A stretch of 64,000 bases of DNA from Marinobacter koreensis. Its GTDB lineage: Bacteria; Pseudomonadota; Gammaproteobacteria; Pseudomonadales; Oleiphilaceae. The stretch is from assembly GCF_023156285.1 (NCBI RefSeq), contig NZ_JAKZAJ010000005.1, forward strand, positions 298,500 through 362,499. The letters are read 5' to 3'. The position numbers and the translations under genes were made by a program. The notes under the pieces were generated by a model. The model ran no database searches and was not told the DNA's origin. It saw nothing but the letters and a program-made list of their open reading frames with translations. Below are positions 16,575 to 25,172 of this stretch, piece by piece (position 1 is the stretch's first letter; each line of letters opens with the position of its first letter).

Positions 16575-18108
16575 TCAGCCGGCTGAAATTTCCCCGGTCG
16601 ACACCCAGGGACCGTGCGGTGGCGGCCTGGTTGCCCTCGTTTCGGTCCAGTGCCTCGCGAATCATCCTGATCTGGAACTGATCCGTCGCTTCCCTCAGGG
16701 ATAGATTGCCAATAACCGGACCCTGGCTGGCGGCGGGTGGCGATGCTTGAGGTGGAAGCCCGTCACTTGCCCCGAGATCCAGCGTGCTGTGGGTGATCGT
16801 CAGGACCGCCGAATCATCCAGGGAGGTTGCTGCGGCTCGTGTCCGGAGAACCGATCGGCTGATCAGGTGCTCCAGCTCCCTGACATTGCCCGGCCAGTCG
16901 TAGGCCATGAGCGCCTGCTGCGCCGTTGCTGATAGCCGGATGCCCTGGAGGCCGAACCGACGCCGGTTCTGTTCCAGGAAATGCCCGGCCAGGATCAGCA
17001 CATCCCGTTCCCGATCCCGCAGGGGAGGGACATCGATCGGATAAACCCCGAGCCTGTGGTAAAGGTCTGCCCGGAACCGCCCGTTGGCCACCGCCTTTTT
17101 CAGATCCCGGTTGGTGGCGGCAATAATGCGAACGTCCAGCTGGAGGAACGCATCGCTGCCAACCCTCTGGATTTCTCCGCTCTGTAGCGCCCGCAGAAGT
17201 TTCGGTTGTGCAGACATCGGCAGTTCGCCGATCTCATCCAGAAACAGCGTCCCACCATGGGCCAGTTCGAATTTACCGGCCCGGTCCGAGGTTGCGTCCG
17301 AAAAGGCGCCTTTGGCGTGGCCGAAAAGCTCGCTTTCCACCAGATTTTCGGGCAATGCGGCGCAGTTGACGTAAACAATCGGCTTCGCATGTCGCCGGGA
17401 GCGATGATGAATCTGGCGTGCCACCAGTTCCTTTCCCACTCCGGTTTCACCGGTAATCAGGACGGTCAGATCGGAATCGGCAACCACCCGCGTCTCCCGG
17501 CGAACGGTTTCGATGGCGGCGCTGCGGCCCAGCATCTCGTGGTTCACCTGTTCCGCTACCAGCGTTCTGGCGACCATCTGCTCCCGTTCCGCCCGGGCCT
17601 TCAGAGTATCAATCAGGTTGGCGATCCGGATGGTTGCCTCCGCCAGCCGCATGAAGGTTCGCAGGCGAATGGGATCAAGGTCGTTGAAGGTATCGGGTTG
17701 CAGTGCATCCAGGGTCATAACACCCCAGGGTACGTCATCGAGGTACAGGGAGAGCCCGAGACAGTCGTGCACATGGATGGCGCCTTCAACGTTTTCCACC
17801 AGACCGTCGTAAGGATCGGGTAGGTCGGAATCCGCCGGAAAGCGGACAGGCTCCCGACTGAGCAGAATGCGGGCCAGCCGGGGATGGTCCTCCACCTCGA
17901 AGCGACGTCCGAGGGTGTCGTCGCTGAGTCCGGACACCGCCATAGGCCTGAGCTGCTGTCCGTCCAGGCGGAGCAGAGCCGCGGCATCACAGGGAAACGC
18001 CCCTCTCAGCGCCTGTAAAAGGCGAGCGTAGCGTTGTCTTGGGGGCATATCACGGGACAGGTCGGCAAGAATGCCAAGGACCATCTCGGTAAAGGAATGT
18101 GCTGTCAT
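16546..18108 (-). CDS. norR: Nitric-oxide-responsive sigma-54 activator NorR
   Basis: 520-residue enhancer-binding protein. The N-terminal GAF domain keeps the E. coli NorR iron-ligand region (RFPADSDLPDPYDG, then HVHDC and TLDALQPD), so it should sense NO through a mononuclear iron. The AAA+ domain has Walker A GETGVGKE and Walker B GTLFLDEIGE. A Fis-type helix-turn-helix ends the protein (NQAATARSLGVDRGNFSRLI). The sigma-54 contact loop reads GAFSDA (residues 267-272) where the usual motif is GAFTGA. It is divergent from hmp, its expected target, with operator-like sites between them. Confidence 0.95.
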   Translation of the reverse strand: MTAHSFTEMVLGILADLSRDMPPRQRYARLLQALRGAFPCDAAALLRLDGQQLRPMAVSGLSDDTLGRRFEVEDHPRLARILLSREPVRFPADSDLPDPYDGLVENVEGAIHVHDCLGLSLYLDDVPWGVMTLDALQPDTFNDLDPIRLRTFMRLAEATIRIANLIDTLKARAEREQMVARTLVAEQVNHEMLGRSAAIETVRRETRVVADSDLTVLITGETGVGKELVARQIHHRSRRHAKPIVYVNCAALPENLVESELFGHAKGAFSDATSDRAGKFELAHGGTLFLDEIGELPMSAQPKLLRALQSGEIQRVGSDAFLQLDVRIIAATNRDLKKAVANGRFRADLYHRLGVYPIDVPPLRDRERDVLILAGHFLEQNRRRFGLQGIRLSATAQQALMAYDWPGNVRELEHLISRSVLRTRAAATSLDDSAVLTITHSTLDLGASDGLPPQASPPAASQGPVIGNLSLREATDQFQIRMIREALDRNEGNQAATARSLGVDRGNFSRLIKRLGIARQ

Positions 18109-18134
18109 AAGGACATCAAGATTGTGGAAATGAC
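18104..18134. promoter_or_regulatory. Two weaker NorR-type half-matched sites
   Basis: GTCATAAGGAC at 18104-18114 and GTGGAAATGAC at 18124-18134 both fit the GT-N7-AC core reported for NorR operators, but their inner bases are not palindromic. Their centres are 20 and 46 bases from the perfect site at 18150-18160. NorR targets usually have three sites, which favours their being real, but the core alone is short enough to occur by chance. The first overlaps the norR start codon. Confidence 0.4.
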
Positions 18135-18149
18135 ACGGTTCAGGGTGTT

Positions 18150-18160
18150 GTTACCGTAAC
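18150..18160. promoter_or_regulatory. Perfect NorR operator
   Basis: GTTACCGTAAC is a perfect palindrome (GTTA-N3-TAAC) and matches the NorR core GT-N7-AC. It lies about 50 bases upstream of the sigma-54 element of hmp and 42 bases upstream of the norR start, suiting a dual role: enhancer for hmp and autoregulation of norR. Confidence 0.75.
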
Positions 18161-18201
18161 ATCTTCACTTTCAAAAATAACTTAAATCAAGGACTTGGAA
18201 A

Positions 18202-18217
18202 TGGCATAGATCATGCC
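18202..18217 (+). promoter_or_regulatory. Sigma-54 (-24/-12) promoter of hmp
   Basis: TGGCATAGATCATGCC matches the RpoN consensus TGGCACG-N4-TTGCW, with GG and GC exactly 10 bases apart. It sits 43 bases before the hmp start and downstream of the NorR operator, the geometry expected for NorR-dependent transcription. Confidence 0.8.
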
Positions 18218-18259
18218 TTCCCGGTGGCGCATTGTTTTTATCACTCAAAGGAGACGCGA

Positions 18260-19435
18260 ATGCTGTCACCCGAAAGCCGGTCCATTATTGATGCCACCCT
18301 TCCCGCCGTGGAGGCCCACGCCAACGACATTACCGATGTATTTTATCCGTTGATGTTCGAGCGCTACCCTGAGGTAAGGGCCTACTTCAACCAGACTCAT
18401 CAGGCGGAAGGGACCCAGCGCCGGGCGCTGGCGAATGCGGTCGTTGCGTATGCCCGTAACCTGGACCGCCTTGAAGCGCTTGGCGATGCGGTATCCCTGA
18501 TCGTCAACAAACACGTGTCCCTGAACATTCAGCCGGAGCACTATCCCATCGTTGGCGAGTGTTTGCTGGCGGCCGTGAAACAGGTCCTGGGCGATGCCGC
18601 CACCGAGGAGGTGCTGGCAGCCTGGGGCGAGGCTTACCAGCAGCTGGCGGATATTCTGATCTCGGCCGAGGAGGGGCGCTATCAGGAGAATGAAGCCAAA
18701 CAGGGCGGCTGGCGTGGCGAGCGAACGTTCGTGCTTGCCCGCAAGATTGCCGAGAGCGAGGAAATTGTCTCCTTCTATTTTGAACCGGAGGATGGTGGCC
18801 CTGTGGCGGATTTCCAGCCGGGCCAGTACATCGGTCTGGTGCTCGATATCGACGGCCAGCAGGTGCGTCGAAACTACTCACTGTCGAATCGTCCGGGGCG
18901 CCCTTACTACCGGATCAGTGTGAAGCGGGAGCCTGACGGTGTGGCGTCCAATTTCCTGCATGATCGTCTGAACGAGGGGGACCGGGTTCAGATGACCGCG
19001 CCTGCCGGCGATTTCGTATTGAAAGACAGCGAGCGGCCACTGGTTCTGCTCAGCGGGGGAGTGGGCATCACCCCGACTCTGGCCATGCTGGAGCCGGCGC
19101 TGGAAGGCGGTCGCGAAGTGCACTTCCTGCACGGTGCCCGAAACAGCAAGGTTCAGGCTTTCCGGGACAGGCTCGCCGAGCTGGAAAAGGCTCACGAAAA
19201 CCTGCGGGTGACCGTCTGCTACAGCGATCCACTGCCGGACGATGCGGGCCAGACAACCGGCTTCTTCGACAGGGATCGCCTGGCCAGTCTGCTGCCGGAG
19301 GACCGTAATGTGGACGTGTATTTTCTGGGGCCCAAGCCGTTCATGCAGGCTTGTTTCCAGAATCTGAACGAGCTGGCGATTCCTCCCCGGCAGATCCACT
19401 ATGAGTTCTTCGGGCCGCTGCAGTCCCTGAACTGA
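18260..19435 (+). CDS. hmp: Flavohaemoprotein, nitric oxide dioxygenase
   Basis: 391-residue cytoplasmic enzyme that converts NO and O2 to nitrate with NAD(P)H. The N-terminal globin domain (1-145) has the B10 Tyr in ITDVFYPLMFERYPEV and the proximal His in NKHVSLNIQPEHYPIVG. The FAD domain contains RRNYSLSN and GVASNFLHD. The NAD domain has LLSGGVGITPTLAML and ends HYEFFGP, all as in E. coli Hmp. The ATG at 18260 follows AAAGGAGA; an earlier in-frame ATG adds 12 residues without support. Control by NorR and sigma-54 is inferred from sites just upstream. Confidence 0.96.
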   Translation: MLSPESRSIIDATLPAVEAHANDITDVFYPLMFERYPEVRAYFNQTHQAEGTQRRALANAVVAYARNLDRLEALGDAVSLIVNKHVSLNIQPEHYPIVGECLLAAVKQVLGDAATEEVLAAWGEAYQQLADILISAEEGRYQENEAKQGGWRGERTFVLARKIAESEEIVSFYFEPEDGGPVADFQPGQYIGLVLDIDGQQVRRNYSLSNRPGRPYYRISVKREPDGVASNFLHDRLNEGDRVQMTAPAGDFVLKDSERPLVLLSGGVGITPTLAMLEPALEGGREVHFLHGARNSKVQAFRDRLAELEKAHENLRVTVCYSDPLPDDAGQTTGFFDRDRLASLLPEDRNVDVYFLGPKPFMQACFQNLNELAIPPRQIHYEFFGPLQSLN

Positions 19436-19445
19436 TTGAGTGACC

Positions 19446-19474
19446 CGCCTGGCACACCTGCCGTGTGTCAGGCG
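19446..19474. terminator. Stem-loop between hmp and the universal stress gene
   Basis: A 12-bp stem with one mismatch (CGCCTGGCACAC pairing with GTGTGTCAGGCG) around a 5-base loop lies between two convergent stops. There is no T-run, so it is not a classic intrinsic terminator, but its position suits shared 3' end formation. Confidence 0.5.
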
Positions 19475-19489
19475 TGGGGCAGGGGCGGT

Positions 19490-19909
19490 TTAACGCACGA
19501 CAAATACCGACACATCGCTGTGCTTGACGATGTTGGCGCCGTTCGAACGCAGCAGGTGGAGCCAGTCGCCGATGCCCGGCGGGTGAGAGGCCATGATCAC
19601 CAGGTCAGCACCGGTGTCCTTGATCGCGTCCAGAAGCTTGTCATCCAGCTCGACCGCGGTATCCGCCGAATGCAGTACCTTGGCCTCGGTTTTGATGCCG
19701 TGGGCCTTGCCTTGCTCCTGGGCAAACTCGTCCATTTTAGACGCCAGCTCTTGTGGGTTGTGTGCCGCAGCGCCGGGTGGTGTGTTGGTGACGGTCACGT
19801 AGCAAAGTGTGGCGCCGTAATGCTTGGCCATATCAATGGCGGTATCGAGCGCCTTGGGCATTTTGTCCAGGTGTGACAAATCCACGGGTACCAGAATCTT
19901 TTGGTACAT
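19490..19909 (-). CDS. Universal stress protein (UspA family)
   Basis: 139-residue single-domain UspA protein. It begins YQKILVPVDLS, the first strand with the conserved Asp that contacts ATP or AMP, and ends DLVIMASHPPGIGDWLHLL with the phosphate-loop region, followed by NIVKHSDVSVFVV. The usual G-x2-G-x9-G-S/T motif is only partly kept (a PPGIGD version with the second half changed), so nucleotide binding is uncertain. It is a stand-alone minus-strand gene converging on hmp. Stress induction is typical for the family, not shown here. Confidence 0.88.
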   Translation of the reverse strand: MYQKILVPVDLSHLDKMPKALDTAIDMAKHYGATLCYVTVTNTPPGAAAHNPQELASKMDEFAQEQGKAHGIKTEAKVLHSADTAVELDDKLLDAIKDTGADLVIMASHPPGIGDWLHLLRSNGANIVKHSDVSVFVVR

Positions 19910-20032
19910 GATTCGCTACCTCCCTGATTGGTTGAGGACATGAATATGTCGCATATACCCTGAGCGTGGCATTGGAAGGCCACTTCTGCCAAGGTTTTAT
20001 GCCGTTGCGTTGATCTCGAACAATCTGTGGAC

Positions 20033-23000
20033 TCAGCAAGTCGTTGGTTTTGGCGTCAGGTTCCTGAGCGGTCGTGGTTTCGCAATCCCGAAGCCCTGGG
20101 CATAGTCCACCTGGATCTCCCGCAGCGTGTCCATGATTTCCATATCTTCCACGTACTCGGCAATGGTCTCGATATCCAGGAAGTGCCCCAGTTCGTTGAT
20201 GGAGCGAACGAGCGCGTAGTTGGTGAGATTTGAGGCGATGTCCCGAATGAAGGTGCCGTCGATCTTGATGTAGTCCACCGGCAGTTTGTGCAGATAGGCA
20301 TAGGAGGAAAGGCCGGTGCCAAAATCATCCAGGGCAAACCGGCAGTTCAGGCGCTTCAGTTCACGCATGAAATCCGCCGCGAAGTGAAGATTGGCGACGG
20401 CCGCGGTTTCGGTGACCTCAAAGCAGAGTTTGCCAGCCAGGTCCGGATTGGCTTTCAGGCTGGACTCCAGGCCCAGCATGAAGGTGTCGTTGCTCAGGGA
20501 GTTTCCGGACAGGTTAACGTTCAGCGTGTCGATGCCTTCCAGTGTGTCCGGATTCTGTCGCATCCAGGCGAGCACCTCGTTGACCACCCAGAGATCCACC
20601 TTGGTGCTCCGGTGAAACTGCTCCGCCGCCTCAATGTAGCCCTGAGGTGATATTTCAACACCGTTGCTGTCCCTCAGGCCAAGCAGCAGTTCGTACTTTC
20701 GGCCCTCCGCCGGATCGTTATACACCGGAACGATGGGTTGCGCCCGGAGATAGAGATTGCCCTCCTGCAGCGAACGGTCGATCTCGGATACCCATCGGGT
20801 CATGGTTTTATCTGCTGCTGGTGTGCTGTGTCTGACGACTTCAATCCGGTTGCCGCCCGGATGCTTGGCAGATTTAACGGTGAGGCTGCCCTGATTGAGC
20901 AGGTCGCCGGCGTCAAGGTTGTCGCCGCCGATGGGCAGCAGGGCGATGGATACCGTTGCATTGAACCGGTTGTCGTTATGGTCGAAGTCGAACTGCTCAA
21001 AATCCCGCCGGATGGATTCTGCCAGGTCGAGACTGGCGTCCAGGGACAGGTCCTCGAGGAGCAGGGCAAACTCGTTGCCGCCAATACGGCCAACGGCTGA
21101 CTGGCCGCTGGTGTTGCGGCTGCGTTCTATGAGGTATTTGCCGGTTCTCCTGAGCGTTTTGTCCCCGGCACTGGCTCCGTAGGAAGCATTGATGACGCTG
21201 AATTCGTCTATGTCGACGATCATCAGGGCGTGTGAGGCATCGTTGTTCCGGGCATTGAGCAGGAGCTGCAAGCGCTTTTCGAAATCATGACGGTGCAGGC
21301 AGCCGGTGAGCGCATCGTGGATGACCTGGGCGTTCAGTTTCTTGTAGACGTCTTCAACAATGTGAAAGAGGCGTTGTTCCACGTATGAAGGCGGCTGTTC
21401 GTCAATCAGCCAGGCTTCACCGGCCGCCAGCTTTGCAGCGAATTCGGGAAGGTCATAACCGGTCTCGGTCATCCCCTTCGGGGAGAGGAAAACGAATCTC
21501 AGTGCGTCCTCATTGCTCCATATCAGGCGCATCCGGCGCGGCTCGCCGCCATCGGACGTCAGCTCGACCCAGTCGCCGACCTTTAATCCCCGCGCTCTCT
21601 GAGCCCAGCGAGTGTCTTGTGCAGTCTGCGGCATGATGTCCAGTGGCACCGTATCACTGCCGCCGTAATGGTCCAGCCGGACCAGTGTCACCGGTTCCGT
21701 ACCGGATAACTGTTTTTCCAGATCCGCCAGAATACTCTGGGTGCCGGTCGTCATGCCCCCGGTTGCCAGTTCCCGTTCAATGTATCGGAGCATGACGCCG
21801 CTCTCGAGGTCCTGGGCCACAGTGTGGTCCCCGGACTGCGTCTCGGTGGGGGCAAGCCAGTCCTGAAGCTGTTCGACGGTCTCCAGCAGGGCCTGGAAGT
21901 GCTGGCTGTCGCGGCCATCGCGAAGTGCGGAAAGGACCATGACCTGTTCCCAGCCTGAGCCAAGAAGGTTCAGCAGTACCTCCGGCACCTGCCCTCCGCC
22001 GAGCGTCTCGTTCAGTCGGCGCTGCACGTCTTGCCGGGTTTTACGGAGGCGCTCCTTGCCGTCGAGGGTTTGTGCCAGACGTTCCGAATTGCGCAGAAAT
22101 GACTGGTTCTGCTGGTGAACCAGCCCTTTGAGCCGGGACTCTGCTTTCTGGAACGTCGGCGACTCCGGGTCGCTCACATCGGTCAGATCTTCAAGAATAC
22201 TGACCAGTGTGCTTTCCAGCCGTTTGGCGGTGCCGCGGTCCGTCAGACAGAGTTCCGAGAGTGCATTCAGCATTTCACGGGCTGGATGCTGCTCATCATC
22301 CAGCAGGTCAGTGCTGGACAGCAGGGACTCGAAGATCGGAACCTGCAATCGTGTGAGCTGTTCACGGACTGATGGTGCCAGCTCGTTGTGGTCTCTGATC
22401 GGGTCAAACAGTGTATCGACAATCCTGGCTTTGCTGCGGGTTGCGTGATCCAGATGGCCCTTCAGGTCGGGGTCGTCGCTGACCAACTCTTCCAGAACAT
22501 TGCTCAGGCCGCTGTCCGGCTCCATAAGCCGCTGGGTCAGTTGCTGTCGTCTGGCCCGGATGGTTTTCTGGAAGGCCAGCGGATTGACCGATGCAGAGCC
22601 CCGCGGCCGTTCCGGATCGTGAGTCATTTCCAGCAGTTCAAGAACATTGCTACCGGAGCCGATGCCGTTGGCAGGCCTTGCATGTTGCTCCGGAGAGGAC
22701 GGCGCCTTCTCCGGTGCCTGCGATGGCGGGGGCGCTTTTTGCTCGTTCCTTGATTCACGGAGTGACCAGTTTGGTGGCATCTGGTCGAGCGATAGAAACC
22801 GGAACCCGGCCCGGTTGAGGTCTCCAATGAGAGAGGTCATCGCGGCCGGCCACAGGTCCGCCAGAGCATCCTCAAACGCTGCATACAGAAGTCTGCGGCC
22901 GTCTCCGCCGAGGCGCAGCCTGTCGATGGTGTATTGAAGGCACTGACAGAGAGCCAGGGGCGACAGTGGATTGGTCCGGTCGTCGAGATCGACGCCGAAC

Positions 23001-23731
23001 ACCTGGCCCAGCAATTGATGGAGAGCGAACAGCTCATTCTGGTAAGCCTTGTCAAAGCGCCTGGCCACCATTTGCAGATCCAGCCAGTCCTCGAATACGT
23101 GCTGCTGTATCAGCTCGAGTTGATGGCTTTCCTCGCCATCCGGAGTACTTGTCTCGAGCACCAGGGTGTTGGCCCGGAACCGACCGACAAAATCCTCGGC
23201 GATCCGAGGCTGCCGGCTCTGCAGAATGAAACGCATATCCTTGAGACGGGTGATTTCGCGAAGCTCGGCCGCTGCCTCCTGCTCGGTTTCGATGGCTGCG
23301 AGGGCAGTTTCCACGAATTCCGGAATCAGTCTCCCCAGAAGCCGGTCGCAGTGCTTTCGGTAGAGGGATCGGGTGGCCTTTATCGTTGAGGCGTCATTCA
23401 GTCGGGGAACCCCTGTCCCGGTTGTGACGGTCTGCTCCGCGATGTCGGTGTCGGATTCGTGCTGGAACCGGAAAGACGGGCCGGACAACGCTTTGATGCG
23501 ACCCCGGAGTCGAACAGCACGGCCTTCCACTGCATCCTCGGGAAACAGGTACAGGTGTGCGTTGGTTTCACGGTGCGTTGAAAGATGGTCGGCGACGGCC
23601 GGAGAACGCAGGTTCTCGACGACGCATTCCAGCGTTGAAGATGCTAGGGTCAACGAATGCAGCGTACAGCCGGTTGGTATCAGTCCGGGCGTGACGAGAA
23701 GGGCATCCTGATGTCTGGTGTCGTGTTGCAA
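20033..23731 (-). CDS. DUF1631-GGDEF-EAL cyclic-di-GMP signalling protein
   Basis: Large 1232-residue cytoplasmic protein. Residues up to about 780 match the DUF1631 family, ending in a beta-rich PilZ-like block (KVGDWVELTSDGGEPRRMRLIW). A GGDEF domain (about 800-960) has the active-site variant GRIGGNEFALLL (near 882) and no RxxD inhibitory site. An EAL domain (about 985-1225) reads YELLLGLRD at the EAL position (near 1011), but keeps FEVTE, DDFGTGLSSY, YIKIDG, ETIAE and QGFGIA. The cyclase may be inactive and the phosphodiesterase active; this is inference. The start is a TTG at 23731 with a weak ribosome-binding site. Confidence 0.87.
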   Translation of the reverse strand: MQHDTRHQDALLVTPGLIPTGCTLHSLTLASSTLECVVENLRSPAVADHLSTHRETNAHLYLFPEDAVEGRAVRLRGRIKALSGPSFRFQHESDTDIAEQTVTTGTGVPRLNDASTIKATRSLYRKHCDRLLGRLIPEFVETALAAIETEQEAAAELREITRLKDMRFILQSRQPRIAEDFVGRFRANTLVLETSTPDGEESHQLELIQQHVFEDWLDLQMVARRFDKAYQNELFALHQLLGQVFGVDLDDRTNPLSPLALCQCLQYTIDRLRLGGDGRRLLYAAFEDALADLWPAAMTSLIGDLNRAGFRFLSLDQMPPNWSLRESRNEQKAPPPSQAPEKAPSSPEQHARPANGIGSGSNVLELLEMTHDPERPRGSASVNPLAFQKTIRARRQQLTQRLMEPDSGLSNVLEELVSDDPDLKGHLDHATRSKARIVDTLFDPIRDHNELAPSVREQLTRLQVPIFESLLSSTDLLDDEQHPAREMLNALSELCLTDRGTAKRLESTLVSILEDLTDVSDPESPTFQKAESRLKGLVHQQNQSFLRNSERLAQTLDGKERLRKTRQDVQRRLNETLGGGQVPEVLLNLLGSGWEQVMVLSALRDGRDSQHFQALLETVEQLQDWLAPTETQSGDHTVAQDLESGVMLRYIERELATGGMTTGTQSILADLEKQLSGTEPVTLVRLDHYGGSDTVPLDIMPQTAQDTRWAQRARGLKVGDWVELTSDGGEPRRMRLIWSNEDALRFVFLSPKGMTETGYDLPEFAAKLAAGEAWLIDEQPPSYVEQRLFHIVEDVYKKLNAQVIHDALTGCLHRHDFEKRLQLLLNARNNDASHALMIVDIDEFSVINASYGASAGDKTLRRTGKYLIERSRNTSGQSAVGRIGGNEFALLLEDLSLDASLDLAESIRRDFEQFDFDHNDNRFNATVSIALLPIGGDNLDAGDLLNQGSLTVKSAKHPGGNRIEVVRHSTPAADKTMTRWVSEIDRSLQEGNLYLRAQPIVPVYNDPAEGRKYELLLGLRDSNGVEISPQGYIEAAEQFHRSTKVDLWVVNEVLAWMRQNPDTLEGIDTLNVNLSGNSLSNDTFMLGLESSLKANPDLAGKLCFEVTETAAVANLHFAADFMRELKRLNCRFALDDFGTGLSSYAYLHKLPVDYIKIDGTFIRDIASNLTNYALVRSINELGHFLDIETIAEYVEDMEIMDTLREIQVDYAQGFGIAKPRPLRNLTPKPTTC

Positions 23732-23852
23732 ACCGGTTTACCGCCTTCCTGAGCAGCTGAAATTTGGACTCTTTGAATCTAGTTTCAGTCTTTTAATTTG
23801 ACAAAAAAGCGGCGGATTGTACACCTATAAAGGCGACATATGTGAGGTGTCT

Positions 23853-24182
23853 ATGAAATTCATTTTTGAAGTTCGGATCAAGGAAGGATATACCGCGGAA
23901 GACTATGCCGAGGCTTGGGTGCGCGCCAGCGAGCTGATTCAACAGGCCCCGGGAGCACGGGGAACCGAGCTCCACCGGAAAATTGGAGAGCCGGGTGTAC
24001 TCATCGCAATTGCCTCCTGGGAGAGCAAGGCGGCGCGGGACGCCATGGAAGCGCATAAGGACCCCAGGATCACGGAAATCATCCGCAGCGCGGCGCCGTT
24101 CGTGGAGATCACTCCGCTCGGGGAGTTCGAGGATCCTGAGTGGGTGGTGATGCCACCGCCTCAAGGGTCAGATCGCGATTGA
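23853..24182 (+). CDS. Antibiotic biosynthesis monooxygenase (ABM)-domain protein
   Basis: 109-residue protein with the ABM ferredoxin-like fold: MKFIFEVRIKEGYTAEDYAEAW, then GARGTELHRK and VLIAIASWESKAARDAM, the typical strand order of this family. Small ABM proteins act as dimers in quinone or haem-related oxidations, but most have no known substrate. The ATG at 23853 has GTGAGGTG upstream; an earlier TTG is unsupported. Its last 74 bases overlap the 3' end of the convergent rnz. Confidence 0.8.
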   Translation: MKFIFEVRIKEGYTAEDYAEAWVRASELIQQAPGARGTELHRKIGEPGVLIAIASWESKAARDAMEAHKDPRITEIIRSAAPFVEITPLGEFEDPEWVVMPPPQGSDRD

Positions 24183-25113
24183 GCCGGTAGGTGGCGAGAT
24201 CCCGGGCAAGGATCAGCTGGCCGCGGTAACGCTCTCTGGCTTCCAATTCAATCTCGTCGATATTGGGGTAGGCACCCCGGCTTAACTGGTAGCGGGAACT
24301 GAAATGGGTCAGTACAAGGTGGGCGAGCCCGGCATTCTCTGCAAACCGGGCAACGCTTGCGGCGGAGCTGTGCTGGGGCCAGGGTCCCACCTTGTCCGCA
24401 ATGGCCTGGGTATAGGTGGCTTCGTGAATCAGGACCTGAGCGTCGGTACAGAGCGTTTTCAACAGATCCGGTGTGTCGTTGTCGCCGCCCACGACAATCT
24501 TCCTCGCGGGTCGAGTGACCGTGGTGTAGGTGTCACTGCGAACCACCCGTCCATCCTCGAGGAGGGCATCCCGTCCCCTCTGTAACTCGCCCCAGATCGG
24601 TCCCGGTTCAATGCCATCGGCTTCCAGTCTGTCGGTCAGCAGTTGCCGCTCCCGATTTTTCTCGGTAAACGCGAAAGCCCGGCACGAGACGCGGTGGGAG
24701 AGCGCCGTGGCACTGACAGCGATGGCCTCGTCTTCCCATTGGAACTCCGGAGCTTCTGAGTCGATGTATTTGAGCTCGTAACTCAGACTCGAGTCACTGT
24801 TGGCCAGGGCCGTTTCCACGAAGTCCCTGACCGGCCTTGGGGCAACCAGGAACAGCGGTTCGGAACGGCCCAGCATGGAGGCGCTGGTGAGCAGCCCCGG
24901 CAGACCAAACGTGTGATCGCCATGGCAGTGGGTGATGAAAATGGCCTGAAGCTTCATCACCGAATGGCGGGTATGCAGCAGCCTGTGCTGAGTGCCCTCG
25001 CCGCAATCAATGAGATACCAGTGCCGGGGCTTGCCGTGCATCAGTGCCAGTCCGGTCACATTCCGGGCTTTTGTCGGGGTGCCGGCGGAGGTTCCGAGGA
25101 AGGTGAATTCCAT
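24109..25113 (-). CDS. rnz: Ribonuclease Z (tRNA 3'-end endonuclease)
   Basis: 334-residue metallo-beta-lactamase-fold nuclease. It opens MEFTFLGTSAGTPTKARNVT, the RNase Z signature, and holds the zinc motif THCHGDHTFGLPGLL (HxHxDH), an Asp ligand in VGGDNDTPDLL, the HEATY block and a late His in LTHFSSRY. It removes 3' trailers from tRNA precursors. The ATG at 25113 fits the known family N-terminus; a longer start at 25161 does not. It is divergent from the crotonase gene by 59 bases and overlaps the ABM gene by 74. Confidence 0.94.
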   Translation of the reverse strand: MEFTFLGTSAGTPTKARNVTGLALMHGKPRHWYLIDCGEGTQHRLLHTRHSVMKLQAIFITHCHGDHTFGLPGLLTSASMLGRSEPLFLVAPRPVRDFVETALANSDSSLSYELKYIDSEAPEFQWEDEAIAVSATALSHRVSCRAFAFTEKNRERQLLTDRLEADGIEPGPIWGELQRGRDALLEDGRVVRSDTYTTVTRPARKIVVGGDNDTPDLLKTLCTDAQVLIHEATYTQAIADKVGPWPQHSSAASVARFAENAGLAHLVLTHFSSRYQLSRGAYPNIDEIELEARERYRGQLILARDLATYRLNRDLTLEAVASPPTQDPRTPRAE

Positions 25114-25172
25114 GAGCTGCCTTTTCGGGGTAACGTATGGGCACTCGTTAAAACGAACCAAGGAGTCGTGTC

